NCBI GenBank assembly: GCA_028571685.1
Contig: CM053156.1
Span: 82,339,049-82,403,048, forward strand
Reading direction: 5' to 3'
Origin: Heterohyrax brucei
Taxonomy: Eukaryota; Chordata; Mammalia; Hyracoidea; Procaviidae
DNA length: 64,000 bases
Shown here: piece by piece, positions 33,329 to 44,159 of the stretch
Position numbering within the stretch: the first letter of the stretch is position 1
Layout: the number at the start of each line of letters is the position of its first letter
Notes under the pieces: model-generated
The model's input: only the letters and a program-made list of their open reading frames with translations
What the model was told of the DNA's origin: nothing
Database searches by the model: none
Program-made: the position numbers and the translations under genes

Positions 33329-33346
33329 GCACACACACACACACAC
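33280..33346. repeat. (CA)n microsatellite
   Basis: About 33 CA units with a short CACGCACG interruption near 33323. Confidence 0.98.
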
Positions 33347-33855
33347 TAGCCTGTAGTAGGACCCAGTTCAGAGTAAGTCCTGTTCACTTTTTTCTCCCTG
33401 TAATCAGATTGCCCGTTTTTTCAAAGGCGAGAATCTGTCTTGCTTTTTCCCTCCCAGTGCCCTAGAGTTTGATTCCCAAGGAGGTGTGGCAGTTTTGTGC
33501 CCAGTAGGCATTTTACAACATCTGCAGGTATTTTTCGTTGTCAGACTGAGTGGCGGCTGCTACTGGTATCTAATAGGTAAGGACAAGAGATACTGAACAT
33601 TCTGTCGTGAACAAGACAACCCCACAACAGACAACTCAAATGCCAGTACTGCCCAGGCTGAGAAACCCTACACGAGGATGGTTAACTTACACCGAATGGG
33701 TTTCAATTTATATACCAAGAACTTCCACCAAATAACTATTCTTGAAAGATAAACTTCCACTTACCTTGCAAAACCTGGCTCAGCAGCAGCCCTACCTGGG
33801 CTCCTTCCTGATACCTTCAGGCAGCTTTTTAAAAATTTTTATTTACTTATTTTTT
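33347..33855. other. No feature recognised
   Basis: Unclassified sequence between the microsatellite and a mini-insertion. Confidence 0.45.
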
Positions 33856-33903
33856 GAATCCTGGGTTAAGCCAAAAGCCAAGTGCCGTCGAGAATCCTGG
33901 GTT
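33856..33903 (-). mobile_element. SINE mini-insertion of 24 bp with perfect 12-bp TSD
   Basis: GAATCCTGGGTT at 33856-33867 and 33892-33903 flanks just 24 bp: AAGCCAAAAGCCAAGTGCCG plus TCGA. The insert is the reverse complement of a SINE 3' end (TCGACGGCACTTGGCTT...). The perfect duplication shows that it is a genuine retro-insertion and not a decayed longer copy. Confidence 0.9.
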
Positions 33904-34293
33904 GGCTTATTTAATTTTCTCTTTCACGACTTCCCTCATCAATTCTTGCACAGGAAATGCTAATATCAGCCTGAGGATGACATAATTAGGCCAAAAATGT
34001 GTTTCTTACAAAGCTATGTGATACATTTCAAAGAAAAGTTAAAAAAAAAAAATCTGCATTTGCCACGGCTTTGTGGGTAGCAAGATGGCATTTAAATTAT
34101 ACCTTTCCCACCTGAGGAGTTACCCAGCATTTAAAGAAATGCAAGCCTTCTCTCCAGTTGCTCATTCTCTCGAGGTGGTTTCTGAATTCTCTAGTTCCAA
34201 TTCTCTAGTACCAAGACATTCTTTTATTTTGTTTAAGGTTACATTTATTGAGGTATAATGTACATACAGTAAAATCTACCCTTTTAAGTGTAA

Positions 34294-34495
34294 ATCGTTG
34301 CAGTCAGGTTGATCCCAACTTCCAGCGACCCTGTGGGACAGAGGAGAATTAATGGTGCTATGGGGTTTCTAAGGCTTCGATCTTTTCCTGACAGCAGACT
34401 ACCACGTCTTTCTCCCATGGAGCAGCCAGTGGCTTCAAACTGCCACCTTCCCATCAGCAGCAGAGCGCTTAACAACTGTGCCACCAGGGCTGTCT
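34294..34495 (-). mobile_element. AfroSINE, long type
   Basis: CTTCCAGCGACCCTGTGGGAC, CCACGTCTTTCTCCCATGGAGCAGCC (the long-type middle) and reversed head TGTGCCACCAGGGC. Confidence 0.88.
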
Positions 34496-34681
34496 CTGCA
34501 GTATAAACCAAAAACGAAACCTGCTACTGTGGGTGGTTTTATGTTTTACCATGTGTTTCAATTTTTTACAAGAAGCGTGTGTTATTTGTATGTTTTCTCT
34601 GGAGTATAATTTCCATACTGCAAAAGTAACCTTTTTAGGTCAACCATTCCGAGAGTTTTGACAAACGTCTATACAGTGGTG

Positions 34682-34845
34682 GGAAACCCTGGTGGTGTAG
34701 TGGGTTAAGTGCTGCATCTGCTAACCAAAATTTGGCAGTTCGAATCCACTAGGCCCTCCCTGGGAACTCTATGGGGTAGCTCTACCTTGTCCTATGGAGT
34801 CGCTATGAGATGGAATCAACTAGACAGTGGTGGGTTTGGGGTTTC
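34682..34845 (+). mobile_element. AfroSINE, short type
   Basis: GGAAACCCTGGTGGTGTAGTGG, GGCAGTTCGAATCCACTAGG, GAGTCGCTATGAGATGG and tail GGTGGGTTTGGGGTTTC. Confidence 0.93.
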
Positions 34846-34936
34846 ATATATAGTAGAGCAACAACAACCAAAATTACAATAAAGAACATTTCTACCACCT
34901 CTAAAAATTCCTGCCTTCCCCTCCTTTCATCACCCA

Positions 34937-35110
34937 GCTTACTGCTGTTGAGTCAGTTGCAACTCAGGACCACAAGTCAGTGACCACACAGGACAGAGGA
35001 AACCTGCCACACAGGATTTCCAAAGCTATAAATCTTTCCTGGCACTGACTGCCACGTCTTTCTCCTGTGGAGCAGCTGGTGGGTTTGAACCGCTGATAGT
35101 TTGTTAGCAG
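34937..35110 (-). mobile_element. AfroSINE, long type
   Basis: TACTGCTGTTGAGTCAGTTGC, CCACGTCTTTCTCCTGTGGAGC and GGTGGGTTTGAACCGCTG. The head is truncated or decayed. Confidence 0.82.
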
Positions 35111-35299
35111 AAATCAGATCAGGTGTTCTAAGGGGCTAGTGACCGTTTGTTTCTTTTATTGCCAAGTGATTTTTCCCGGTATGATGGAACCGTCATTTGT
35201 TTAATCCACTGGCCAGCTGATGGGCATCTGGGCGGCTTCCAGTTTCTGGAGATGAATAAAGTTTCTGTTAACATTCACTTGGAAATTTTCATATGCTGC

Positions 35300-35545
35300 C
35301 GTTGTTGTTGTTAGGCACCCATTGAGTCAGTGCAGACCGATGGAGACCCTGTGAACAACAGAAGGAAACACTGCCTGGTCTTGCGCCATGTCCACAATCA
35401 TTTTTATGCTTCAGCCCATCGTTGCGGCCACTGTGTCAGTCCATCTCATGAAGGGCCTTCCTCTTTGTTGCTAACCCTCCACTCTACCACGCATGATGTC
35501 CTTCTCCAGAGACTGATCCTTCCTGACAACATGTCCAAAGTATGA
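35300..35545 (-). mobile_element. RTE/BovB-like LINE 3' fragment
   Basis: GTTGTTGTTGTTAGGCACCCATTGAG start, then the reversed C-terminal part (CATGATGTCCTTCTCCAGAG, CTGACAACATGTCCAAAG). Confidence 0.85.
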
Positions 35546-35915
35546 GGGAAGATGGGCAGCAGGAGTGTTGACAAGGCAGGAGAGATTGTATCATGCCTTG
35601 TGGCAATGTCTTGGGATATAAAGGAATAGGAGTTGAGCAGGGAGTTGGGAATCTTGCAACACTAGTAAGTAGTACTGGAATCAGAGTGTGTCCTTTGGAA
35701 AGGACATGGGGTCCCTGCACCTCAGAAGCTCCAGTTTCAAGTGAGTGTTGACAAGGACCTTCCTCCAGAGCCAAAAGAGAAAGCCTTCCCCTGGAGCTGA
35801 CATCTTGAATTTGGACTTGTGGCCTACTGCACTGTAACAGTATAAACTTTCTCTTTGTTAAAGCCGTCCACTTGTGATATTTCTGTTACAGCAGCACTAG
35901 ATGACTGAGACCAAG
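35546..35915 (+). mobile_element. MaLR-like LTR, 5' truncated
   Basis: 3' two-thirds of the LTR: GGGATATAAAGGAATAGG, GTGTCCTTTGGAAAGG, TTGGACTTGTGGCCTACTGC and CAGCAGCACTAGATGACTGAG. Abuts the RTE fragment. Confidence 0.8.
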
Positions 35916-36685
35916 ATTACATTCTTTGGAACCTTTGCCATTGGCATTTTTCTCTAACCTAGTCAAAGACATAAGAAGTCTCAGTCAGAGCCAGAGAAAA
36001 TACGATGCCTAGGAACCATCATCACTGGGCACACAGTTGACCGAATTTCAGTAGATCATGCATTGAGTGCTGGTTTTGCTCAGATAAAGACCCAACCTCA
36101 GAGGTATGCCCATGTTGGAGGTCTCAGCTGGGGAGGAGACAGTTGCCAGAATTGTGAAAAGAAACCAAGATAGGGAGGCGTGACGTTAATTACCAGGTGC
36201 TCATAGATGTCAGAGCAGGAGCAGGAGGCGGGAGCAGAGCTGTCAGAATTCATGGCGCTGTTGTTGGGAAGAGCCAAGGCTCAGGAATTGGCAACAAAGA
36301 TTAAGCAGCAGGTTGTCGGGTGTATGGAAGCAAACCCAGAGCATCTGACCAGCTCAAGGTGACCCCTCTTTTCTTCTTCTTATGAAAAGGCAACTGTTCA
36401 TGCTGTGGTGAAAACTGGTGACTGAAAAGGAGAGTAAGCACTGAACAGTAAAAGTGACTCTCCAGACTTCCCTGATTCCCCGGAGAGAATTAACAAGATT
36501 GTCTTTGATTCCAGGATTTTTTCAGGGCATATACAACTATCATATACATCCACATGGCAGGCAATTTTTTTTTCTGTCCCCCTCAGGGAGTCATCTTATA
36601 GTCAAGCCTTTCCAAAATCTCTTAGATTTCAGAAAGCTCATTATTCTATTTTCAATGACAAATAGCTTTTTGTCATTTGTTTTTT
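35916..36685. other. No feature recognised
   Basis: About 0.8 kb without a nameable repeat. A 77-residue frame at 36454-36687 lacks any domain. Confidence 0.4.
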
Positions 36686-36689
36686 AAAA

Positions 36690-37520
36690 AATATTTTATC
36701 ATGCTTCACATGATATTTTGGAATCCAAGTCAATTTGTCTTATGAAAAGTTAGACACATATTGCTTTGTAACTAGCTGCTCTCTCCAATCTGTGACAGGG
36801 CAAACCTCCTTTACACCCTGTATTTCCTGTGTCCATTCAACCAGCTCCTGTCTCCCTCTGCCCTCTTACCTTTCTTCTGGACAGGGGCTGCCCAGTTAGC
36901 CTCATGGATCTACTTAAGCCAAGAAGCACACTCTTTGCCAGTATCATTTTAGGTCTTATAGTGCAATCCAATCTTCGTCTGAAGAGTTGGCTTTGGTACT
37001 GGTTTCATCTCTGGGCTAACAGAGAGTAATGGGGACCTGTCTGTCAGACCATCAAATCTGGTCTTTTTAATAGAGTTTGAGTTCTGCACAACCATTTTTT
37101 TCCTACTATATTGGGGACTCTTTGTTGCATTCCCCGTCAGGGCAGTGATGGTTAAGTACCATCTAGTTCTGATGTAGTACGATGTAGTGTGATGAGTCAC
37201 ACTGATGTGGTCCTTTCTGTCTCCTGGGGTCATATTTTCTTTGTGTCTTTGATGTCCTTCATTCTCCTCTGCTCCAGGTTAGTTGAGACCAATTGATGCT
37301 TGTTAGATGGTCTCTTGCTAGCTTTTAAGACCCCAGATGCCACTCACCAAAGTGGGGTGCAGAACTTTTTCTCGAAACATTTCGTTATGCCATTTGACTT
37401 AGATGACTCCTAAAGCCGTGCTCACTAGGCACCTGCCCCTGCTACTCTGTCATCTGAAGTGTTTGGTTCTATCTAAAAACATTCTTAGCTTTTGGTTTAG
37501 TCCAGCTATAATTTTGCCAT
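36690..37520 (-). mobile_element. L1 3' UTR fragment
   Basis: Contains CCTGTGTCCATTCAACCAGCTCC and TCTGAAGAGTTGGCTTTGG, shared with 55670-56250 and, reversed, with 19248-19706. TTTTAAGACCCCAGATGCC, then CACCAAAGTGGGGTGCAGA is shared with the 3' UTR of the young L1 at position 1. 5'-truncated, older L1. Confidence 0.8.
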
Positions 37521-38255
37521 TCATTTTAGTTGAAAGTTCGAATACTCCGGGGAGGCATTGTTTTTGTTTTATTTGATTTAAATGGCAGATGCTTAGGCTC
37601 CACCTGCAGAGATTCTGACGGAATCTGTCCGGGAGATAGATGAATATATTACGCAGTCAAAGTTAAATATAACTGGTTTACAACCTCAGTTGCAACTGAA
37701 TCACTTTATTTTCTTTCAGGGTGGCTGCCGAGACCTCATACTTGGAGACTCTGATTGGACTGCTTTGGGGTGGAGCCAGGGAAGATTTTCCCAAGCTTCC
37801 CAGGGGCAGCAAGGGTTGAAAATCCTTGCTGCTGCGAATTTCTGCCATCAGTGCTGGTGGGAGAAGCCTACAGAGGGCCCCTGGGATGATCTGTAAAAAG
37901 GAGGTGCAGACAGCTGACAAAGACTTGATGATTATTCCCAAGGAACATCATCCTTGTTAGCTGTGGTCAGGCTAGCTCCCGCAACCACACTGCCTGGTTT
38001 GCTGATTGTGCCATTGGGGACCCAAGGGGCTTCCACTGGTTGATGGTTGAAAGCAGATCACCAGGCCTTTCTTCTCAGTCTATCTTAGTCTAGAAGCCCC
38101 ACTGAAACCTATTCAGCATCATAGCAATGTGTGAGTCTCTGCTTACAGACAGTTGTTGGCTGTGCATTGGCTGGGAATCCAACCCAGGCAGGAGTTCACA
38201 ACTGTACTAGTAGTTGCCTTAAATGAGCCTTTGAAAGATCCCTTTACAAAGCAGT
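37521..38255. other. No feature recognised
   Basis: Unclassified. Near 38040-38230 there is text resembling a decayed long-type SINE (AGATCACCAGGCCTTTCTTC). Confidence 0.4.
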
Positions 38256-38261
38256 GCAGTC

Positions 38262-38363
38262 ATTATGCTGAGTGAAATAAGTCATTCACAAAAGGCCCAA
38301 TACTGTGGGGTCTCCCTTATATGAAATAAGCAAACAAATAAAAGATTATTGTTGATTACCAGG
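38262..38363 (+). mobile_element. Old L1 fragment
   Basis: TGAGTGAAATAAGTCATTCAC, AAAAGGCCCAATACTGTGG and TTATATGAAATAAGC match the end of L1 ORF2 and the 3' UTR start of older L1s. Confidence 0.6.
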
Positions 38364-39058
38364 GCTGGAGGCACAGTGGTTAAGTGCTACAGCTGCCTAC
38401 CAAAAGGCCAGCAGTTCAAATCTGCCAGGCACACCTTGAAAATGCTGTGGATCAGTTCTACTCTGTCCTATAGGGTTGCCATGAGTTGGTGTCATGGATT
38501 GAATTGTGTCCCCCCAAAAACATGTTTAGCCATGTGGTTGGGCCATGATCCCCAGTGTCTTGTGACTGTCCTCCCTTTTGTGGTTTTCCTATGCTGTATG
38601 TTAAAGGATTAGGGTGGGGCTGTAAATCCCTTTATAAGATCACCTCTCTGCTCCACTGTGAAGGAAGTTTCCCTGGACTATGGCTTGCCCCACTCTTGAT
38701 CCTTTCATCCTACAAGAGATAAAAGGAAAGAAAAGCAGGCAGAGAATTGGGAACCTCAGACTACCACGAAAGCTGGACCAGGAGAAGAGTGTGTCCTTCA
38801 GACCTGAGGTTCCTGCGCCAAGATGCTCCCTGCACAAAGACTGATGCAGTACTGGACTTTTCTCCAGAGCCTACTAGGGTGAAAGCTTTCCTCTGGAGCA
38901 GACATCCTGAATTTGGACTTGTAGCCTACTGGGCTGTGTAAGAATAAACCTTCCTTTGTTAAAGCCATCCCCTCTGTGGTATTTCTGTTAGAGCAGCCCT
39001 AACTGACTGAAACAGTCAACATCAATTTGACAGCACAGGGTTTGTTTTTTTTTTTGGT
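38364..39058 (+). mobile_element. AfroSINE split by an LTR
   Basis: 38364-38489 holds GCACAGTGGTTAAGTGCTACAGC through GGGTTGCCATGAGTTGG. After the LTR the tail continues at 39015-39058 (CATCAATTTGACAGCACAGGG, then GTTTGTTTTTTTTTT). Confidence 0.85.
38490..39014 (+). mobile_element. MaLR-like LTR nested in a SINE
   Basis: TGTCATGGATTGAATTGTGTCC start, GCCCTAACTGACTGAAACA end, 525 bp. The flanks GTTGG and GTCAA do not match well, so the duplication has decayed or the boundary is off by a few bases. Confidence 0.88.
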
Positions 39059-39349
39059 ACCAGGACTGGGAGAGAGAGTTTTTACTTAGGGGGCAGTAAG
39101 CTTATGTTAATGGTGGTGGAAAGGTTTGGGGAAAAATAGGAAGAACAGTTGTACCAGTTGAAGAAGGCCTCACCGAATGTCACTGGATTACACATGTGGA
39201 AATTGCTGCTATGCAATTTGTTGTGTCTGTTTTCATCACAATTAAAAAAAAACAAAAAGCAGCACAGTGAGTGGTGACTCTGTGAGGTCATGAATACTGG
39301 CCTGCAAAGTAAAGAAAAACAGTAATTTGGCTCATGGTGTATGTGAGTA

Positions 39350-39512
39350 GGAAACCTTAACTGCACAGTGGTTAAGTGCTACAGATGCTAACCAAAGGGT
39401 GAGCAGTTTGAATCCACTAGGTGCTCTTTGGAAACTCTACAGTGCAGTTCTACTCTGTCTATAGGGTTGCTATGAGTTGGAATGAACTTGATGGCAGTGG
39501 GTTTGTCTTTTT
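39350..39512 (+). mobile_element. AfroSINE, short type
   Basis: GGAAACCTTAACTGCACAGTGG head to GGCAGTGGGTTTGTCTTTTT tail. Possible TSD ATGTGAGT (39341-39348) and ATGTGGGT (39516-39523). Confidence 0.92.
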
Positions 39513-39610
39513 GGCATGTGGGTCCCAGTGAACCAGGATCCTCCTTCCAGGGGTAGCGGGGCTCCTTCAGGTGCTCTGGGTACCATGCTAGAGCTCTATG
39601 TTAGACTAAG

Positions 39611-39779
39611 CCAAACCAAACCAACTCAGACCTGTTGCCATCTAGATGATCCTACCGCATAATGACCGTATAGGACAGAATAAAAATGCCCCATAGGGTT
39701 TCCAAGGAGCAGTTGGTAGACTTGAACTGCTGACTTTGGGTTAGCAACCAATCTCTTAACCAGTGAGGCACAAGGGCTC
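39611..39779 (-). mobile_element. AfroSINE, short type
   Basis: CCAAACCAAACCAACTCAGAC tail, GCCCCATAGGGTTTCCAAGG and reversed head GAGGCACAAGGGCTC. Confidence 0.88.
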
Positions 39780-40400
39780 ATATGTCAGTACTTCTCAAAC
39801 TTGAATGGGGCATCTTGTAAAACTGCAGATTCTTGTTCAGTAGGTCTGGCTTGGAGCCTGAGAGTCTGCATTTATAACATGCTCCTGGGAGACTCCAAGG
39901 TTGGTCCTGAAGATGACACTTTGAATAGCAAGGTGACAGATCATTCTTAACATGGCTCTGATGTGAGAGCAGTTTAAATGCAGTTGTTTGATGAAATAAG
40001 AGCAAGGAAAAATATCTCAAATTGGGGTTGCATTATTATTTTATACTTACAAAGTAAAATGCCCATGTAGCTAACATAATTAATGAACAATATGATGTGA
40101 GTAGACGTTGAACCATCCAACCATATATTTATATATTCTGCTTGGCCTAAATACTTTTAAATTGAATTTTTGACACTTCTCATTGAGAATGGGATTTTGC
40201 TTCATTGGTAGGTGGTCCTTTAATGTTTTGGTGTACAGCACATCTCCTTCAGGGGTTAGTACCTGTACGCATAACGGATTTTCTGTGAGTACTGAGCAGG
40301 TGGCAGAAAGCAGGAAGTAAGCAACTGAGAAAAGTATATGTTGGTCAGCATTGCTGTCATCTACAAGATCGGGATAAAATTAACACTTACCTAGTAAGCT
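39780..40400. other. No feature recognised
   Basis: GTCTGGCTTGGAGCCTGAGAG, then CTGCATTTATAACATGCTCC near 39845 resembles a pan-mammalian repeat, but the rest is unclassified. Confidence 0.4.
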
Positions 40401-40413
40401 TTTTGTGAAGATA

Positions 40414-40581
40414 CCAAACCAAAACCAAGCCCACTGCTGTCAAGTTGATTCTGCCTCATAGTAACCCTTTAAAACAGAGTAGAACTGCTCCATGGAGTTT
40501 CCAAGGAGTGCCTGGTAGATCTGAACTGCTGACCTTTTGGTTAGCAGCTGTAGTACTTAACCACTACGCCACCAGAGTTTC
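40414..40581 (-). mobile_element. AfroSINE, short type
   Basis: CCAAACCAAAACCAAGCCCACTG tail, complete body, reversed head TACGCCACCAGAGTTTC. TTTGTGA at 40403-40409 and 40583-40589 is a possible duplication. Confidence 0.93.
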
Positions 40582-40737
40582 CTTTGTGAGACTAGAAAGG
40601 GGAAATACATGTTGAAAGCACAAAGCACGGGACTTGCTCCATATAATGTACGTGATAAGGTTTGCTAGACTTACTGTAATGTTGCCAGCCGTCCACAAGG
40701 TTATGGGATGTTTAGAAGCATGGTTGGAGCCCGTCAG

Positions 40738-40855
40738 TCATCTAGTGCGGCTATAACAGAAATACCACAAGTGGATGGCTTTAGCAAATAGAAGTTTATT
40801 CTGTCACTTTAGGAGCCTGGAAGTCTGAATTCATGTGAAAGCTGAACCATGCATA
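40738..40855 (-). mobile_element. MaLR-like LTR fragment
   Basis: CATCTAGTGCGGCTATAACAG, AATACCACAAGTGGATGGC and CAAATAGAAGTTTATTCTGTC are the reversed 3' end of the LTR. Confidence 0.8.
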
Positions 40856-41225
40856 AGGAAGATCAAAGAACATCGATGCCTTTGAACGATAGTCTTGGTG
40901 AAGACTATTGAATATACCATAGATCGCCAGAAGAAGGAACAACTCTATCTTGGAATGATCCTCGGAAGCAAGGAGGGTAAGGCTTCATCTAATGTTCTCT
41001 GGACGTGTTCTCAGGAGGGACCAGTCCCTGGAGAAGGATGTCATACTTGGTAAGTGCAAAAGAGGAAGACCCTCAAAGAGATGAACTGACACTGTGGTTG
41101 CAACAATGAGTTCTCATGAGCAATGATTGTAAGGATACTGCCGGACCAGGTGGTGTCTCGTTTGGTTGTACCTAGAGCAGCTATGAGAGAGAACTGATTC
41201 ACCAGCACCTAACGACACCACCACT
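40856..41225 (+). mobile_element. RTE/BovB-like LINE 3' end
   Basis: GATCAAAGAACATCGATGCC, then CAGTCCCTGGAGAAGGATGTC, GAGGAAGACCCTCAAAGAG and the 3' end CCAGCACCTAACGACACC. Corresponds to the decayed SLEKDVILG, then RGRP C-terminus. Confidence 0.85.
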
Positions 41226-41834
41226 GGAGGAATAAATTCCTAGGAGTGGTACTTTTTCATCATGTGCCTCTACTTTTTTTTTGACAGGTGACCACCTCCA
41301 TCCTCACCCACGGAGATGAAATCAATTTATAAATTTAAACTTTCAACACCAGTGGGAGGTGGTTTTTAAAGGTGACCCTGGACATGATTCAGATGTCATT
41401 TCAAAATGACAGGTCATCGCTTTCCTTATTCACCCCAACATTTTCCCCTTAATATTCTACTATGAAATAGACAAATACAGTGTTGGTCCGATTTTAAAAT
41501 GCCGAAGAAAGCAATAGATTTTTCTTTTTAGGGACACTGTCTTAATTTTTTGAAGGTAATAATTGTACCAGCCAGGACCTTGACTCAATCTGTTGGCTTC
41601 CCTGGAAATGTTCAATCAGAGTACATTTCCAATTTCCCTCTGGAGTGCCAGAGGTATTAAAGTCCTAGGAAAGTAGCAGCTTTCTCTTTCTACAGCATCT
41701 GAAATACAGCCCCAAAGAAACTGAGCTCAGAGCCCTGGCCTTTATGTTGGATGTTTGGAATGGAAATTCATACATCTTGGGTGCAAAGCTCTCTGGGTCC
41801 TAGTTTGCTTCTCTGTGGACAACTCCTGTGCTTG
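41226..41834. other. No feature recognised
   Basis: Unclassified unique-looking sequence. Confidence 0.45.
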
Positions 41835-41839
41835 GTAGA

Positions 41840-42358
41840 TGTCATAGATTGAATTGTGTCTCCCCAAAAATATGTGTTGTAATTTGACTGTGTCATGGTT
41901 CCCAGTATTGTGTGATTGTCCCTCATTTTGCAGTTTTCTTATGCTGTAAATCCTACTCTCTGCCTGTGGTTGATAGATGCCAAGCCAGCCAAGTGCCGTT
42001 GAGTCGGATAGATAGGATTCTGTTAAAGAGGATTAGGGTGGCACTATAAAATCCTAAGGTCACCTCCCTGTTCCAATGTAAAGAGTTTCCCTGGAATGTG
42101 GCTTGTACTACCTCTTATCCTTTTACCCTACAAGAGGTAACAGGAAAGGGAAGTAAGCAGAGAGTGGGAAGCAGAACCTCAGATCATCAAGAAAGCAGCA
42201 CTGGGAGCCGAGGACATCCTTCAGACCTCAGGTGCCTGAGCCGGGATGCTCCCTGACAAAAGACATTTAACCTACTAGACTGCGACAAAATAAAATTTCT
42301 CTTTTTTAAGCCCTCCACTTGTGGTATCTCTGTTAAAAAGCACTAGATTGTTAAAACA
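41840..42358 (+). mobile_element. MaLR-like LTR with near-perfect 5-bp TSD
   Basis: TGTCATAGATTGAATTGTGTC start, AGATTGTTAAAACA end. GTAGA (41835-41839) and GTAGC (42359-42363) flank it. A SINE mini-insertion lies inside. Confidence 0.88.
41972..42013 (-). mobile_element. SINE mini-insertion (28 bp) inside an LTR
   Basis: GATAGAT at 41972-41978 and 42007-42013 flanks 28 bp containing GCCAAGTGCCGTTGAGTCG. None of the sister LTRs has this segment. Confidence 0.78.
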
Positions 42359-43220
42359 GTAGCTGAGGAATAAACAAGATGCCTCTCTCTCTGTCTCATG
42401 GGTGTGTCTGTCTTCCTTTGTCCTCTTCTTAACGACTTCATTGGTTGCATTCAGTTTTATTGATAAAAGTTATTTCTTTTCCTTAAAATAATGGATGATT
42501 GGGCACTTTATGTAAATAATAAATCGACCTAATTTATAAATTCCTGAATAGGAAGAATAAGGCTCGCCTATAATATTAACCATAGATGGGCACATATCTG
42601 CCCAGAGGAGCACTCAGTAGGGAAATTCAGCAGTTACAGTCAGCAAGCAGCCCTTTGACAACAGAATGTCTTTCTTACAAGCTCACCAAAAGTAATTCTG
42701 GGGAAAATAAAAACACATAATCTGTGAAAGGCTGAATGCAAGCTACACCACGTGACCTAATTAAGCAGACTGCTATGAAGGCCATTTCCAAAACAGTCAA
42801 TAAAATGAGCTTCATTATGGCAGTTTTGGGGAAAGGCAGCCTCTTTGTTTTGGAGGTGCAAATTCCAGATAGCACAGAATTAAACGAAGACAGTTTTAAA
42901 AACAAAAACGATTACCGTGAAGAGTAGGTAAATGAAGTGTAAGCACATGTTGTGTTTTGTGTAAAGATACTTTTCTCACAGCCATAAAATCTAGTATCAT
43001 TGAACGTAAGAAGTTCAAAGATTTTTTTCACAGTAAAGACATGATGCTAACATTGCCTGTTGCCCATCTAAACCCTTGATCTGGGTCTTATAACTTTGAA
43101 AGTCTTGTTAGCAATCTAATAGATTCTAAAAGGATAAATGAACCTAGCCACTAGACTGAAGTATGTGGACCTTAATTAGTGAAGTAAATGATCATTGTGT
43201 TACTGTTAACCACCTCAGCC
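42359..43220. other. No feature recognised
   Basis: A+T-rich sequence without a nameable repeat or domain-bearing frame. Confidence 0.45.
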
Positions 43221-43225
43221 TTTCA

Positions 43226-43535
43226 CCTATCCATCCATCCCTCCACATATGTGTCCCTCCACGTGTGCATCCATCCATCCATCCATCCACCCATCCACCT
43301 ATCCACCCACTCACCCACCCACGCATCCATCCACCCACCATCCACCCATCCACCCATCTATCCATCCATCCATCTACCCATCCATCCATTTACCCACCCA
43401 CCTACCCATCCATCCACCCATCCATCCACCCATCCATCCACCCACCATCCACCCATCCACCCACCCATCCATCTACCCACCCACTCGTCCACCTGTCCAC
43501 CTGTCCACCCGTCCATCTGTCCATCCGTCCATCCT
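43226..43535. repeat. (CCAT)n/(CCAC)n microsatellite, about 310 bp
   Basis: Long, imperfect CCAT/CCAC/CCCA array. It creates long open frames in several phases (Pro/His/Ser/Thr-rich), which are artefacts of the repeat. Confidence 0.97.
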
Positions 43536-43671
43536 TATCTCCATTCAAACATTTACTGAATACTTGCTATATGTTCCGTACTACCCTGGGTGATGGTGCT
43601 ATAGCAGGGAACAGAATAAACAAGCCCCTATTTTTGTGGAGCTTAAATTTTAGTGTAACGAAAAAATGAAC

Positions 43672-43703
43672 AAGCCAAGGCCAAGTGCCGTCGAGTCGGA
43701 TCC
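43672..43703 (-). mobile_element. SINE mini-insertion (about 32 bp)
   Basis: AAGCCAAGGCCAAGTGCCGT, then CGAGTCGGATCC interrupts the L2-like segment. It stops exactly at the centre of the GAGTCGGATCCGACTC palindrome. No clear target duplication. Confidence 0.75.
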
Positions 43704-43784
43704 AAAACAGATAAGTATATATCAAGTAAAAGTAAATACTGAGAAGAAAGATAAAGCCTGCTAAGATGATGGAGCGGGAGGGAG

Positions 43785-43815
<31 letters not shown>

Positions 43816-43839
43816 CCTGTGTGTGTGTGTGTGTGCACA
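43785..43839. repeat. (GT)n microsatellite
   Basis: Two GT runs separated by ATGCCT. Confidence 0.97.
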
Positions 43840-44159
43840 CCATTATAACAGAAACCAGAATGAGGAAAAGAGCACGGAGCCAGTGCAAAGGCCCTGAGGT
43901 AGGAGTGGGCTTGAGTTATCCAGAAATAGCAAGGAGATGAGTTTGGCTGAAGCACAGTTTTCAAGGAAGAGAGTGGTGGGGTCAAGAGCAGAGGGACAGC
44001 TAGGGGCAAGTCCATGTACTCTGGGCCTTACGGGTAATGCTAAGGACTATGTTTTCATTCCCAGAGGAATGGGAGACCAACAGAAGTTTTTCAACATTTT
44101 AGTTGTTTCATCTGATTTACGTTTTAAAAAACGCCTGCTGGCACCTTTTTAAAGATGAT

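Larger units (their letters stand above)
34240..35290 (-). mobile_element. Old L1M-like sequence, interrupted by three SINEs
   Basis: TTTATTGAGGTATAATGTACATACAG, then TTTGACAAACGTCTATACAG, then AAAGAACATTTCTACCACC and finally CTGGCCAGCTGATGGGCATCTGGGCGG-like text, in the order expected for an old reversed L1 3' region. SINEs occupy 34294-34495, 34682-34845 and 34937-35110. Confidence 0.65.
43546..44150 (-). mobile_element. L2-like ancient LINE segment
   Basis: CAAACATTTACTGAATACTTGC, then TATGTTCCGTACTACCCTGGG and GGAGCTTAAATTTTAGTG match the reversed L2 3' end. GTGCAAAGGCCCTGAGGTAGG, later CATCTGATTTACGTTTTAAA is a common associated ancient repeat. A mini-insertion and a GT repeat interrupt it. 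Confidence 0.6.

Noticed and set aside
43163-43669. A 168-codon Pro/His/Thr-rich frame
   Set aside because: Translation of the CCAT-type microsatellite; other phases are equally open.
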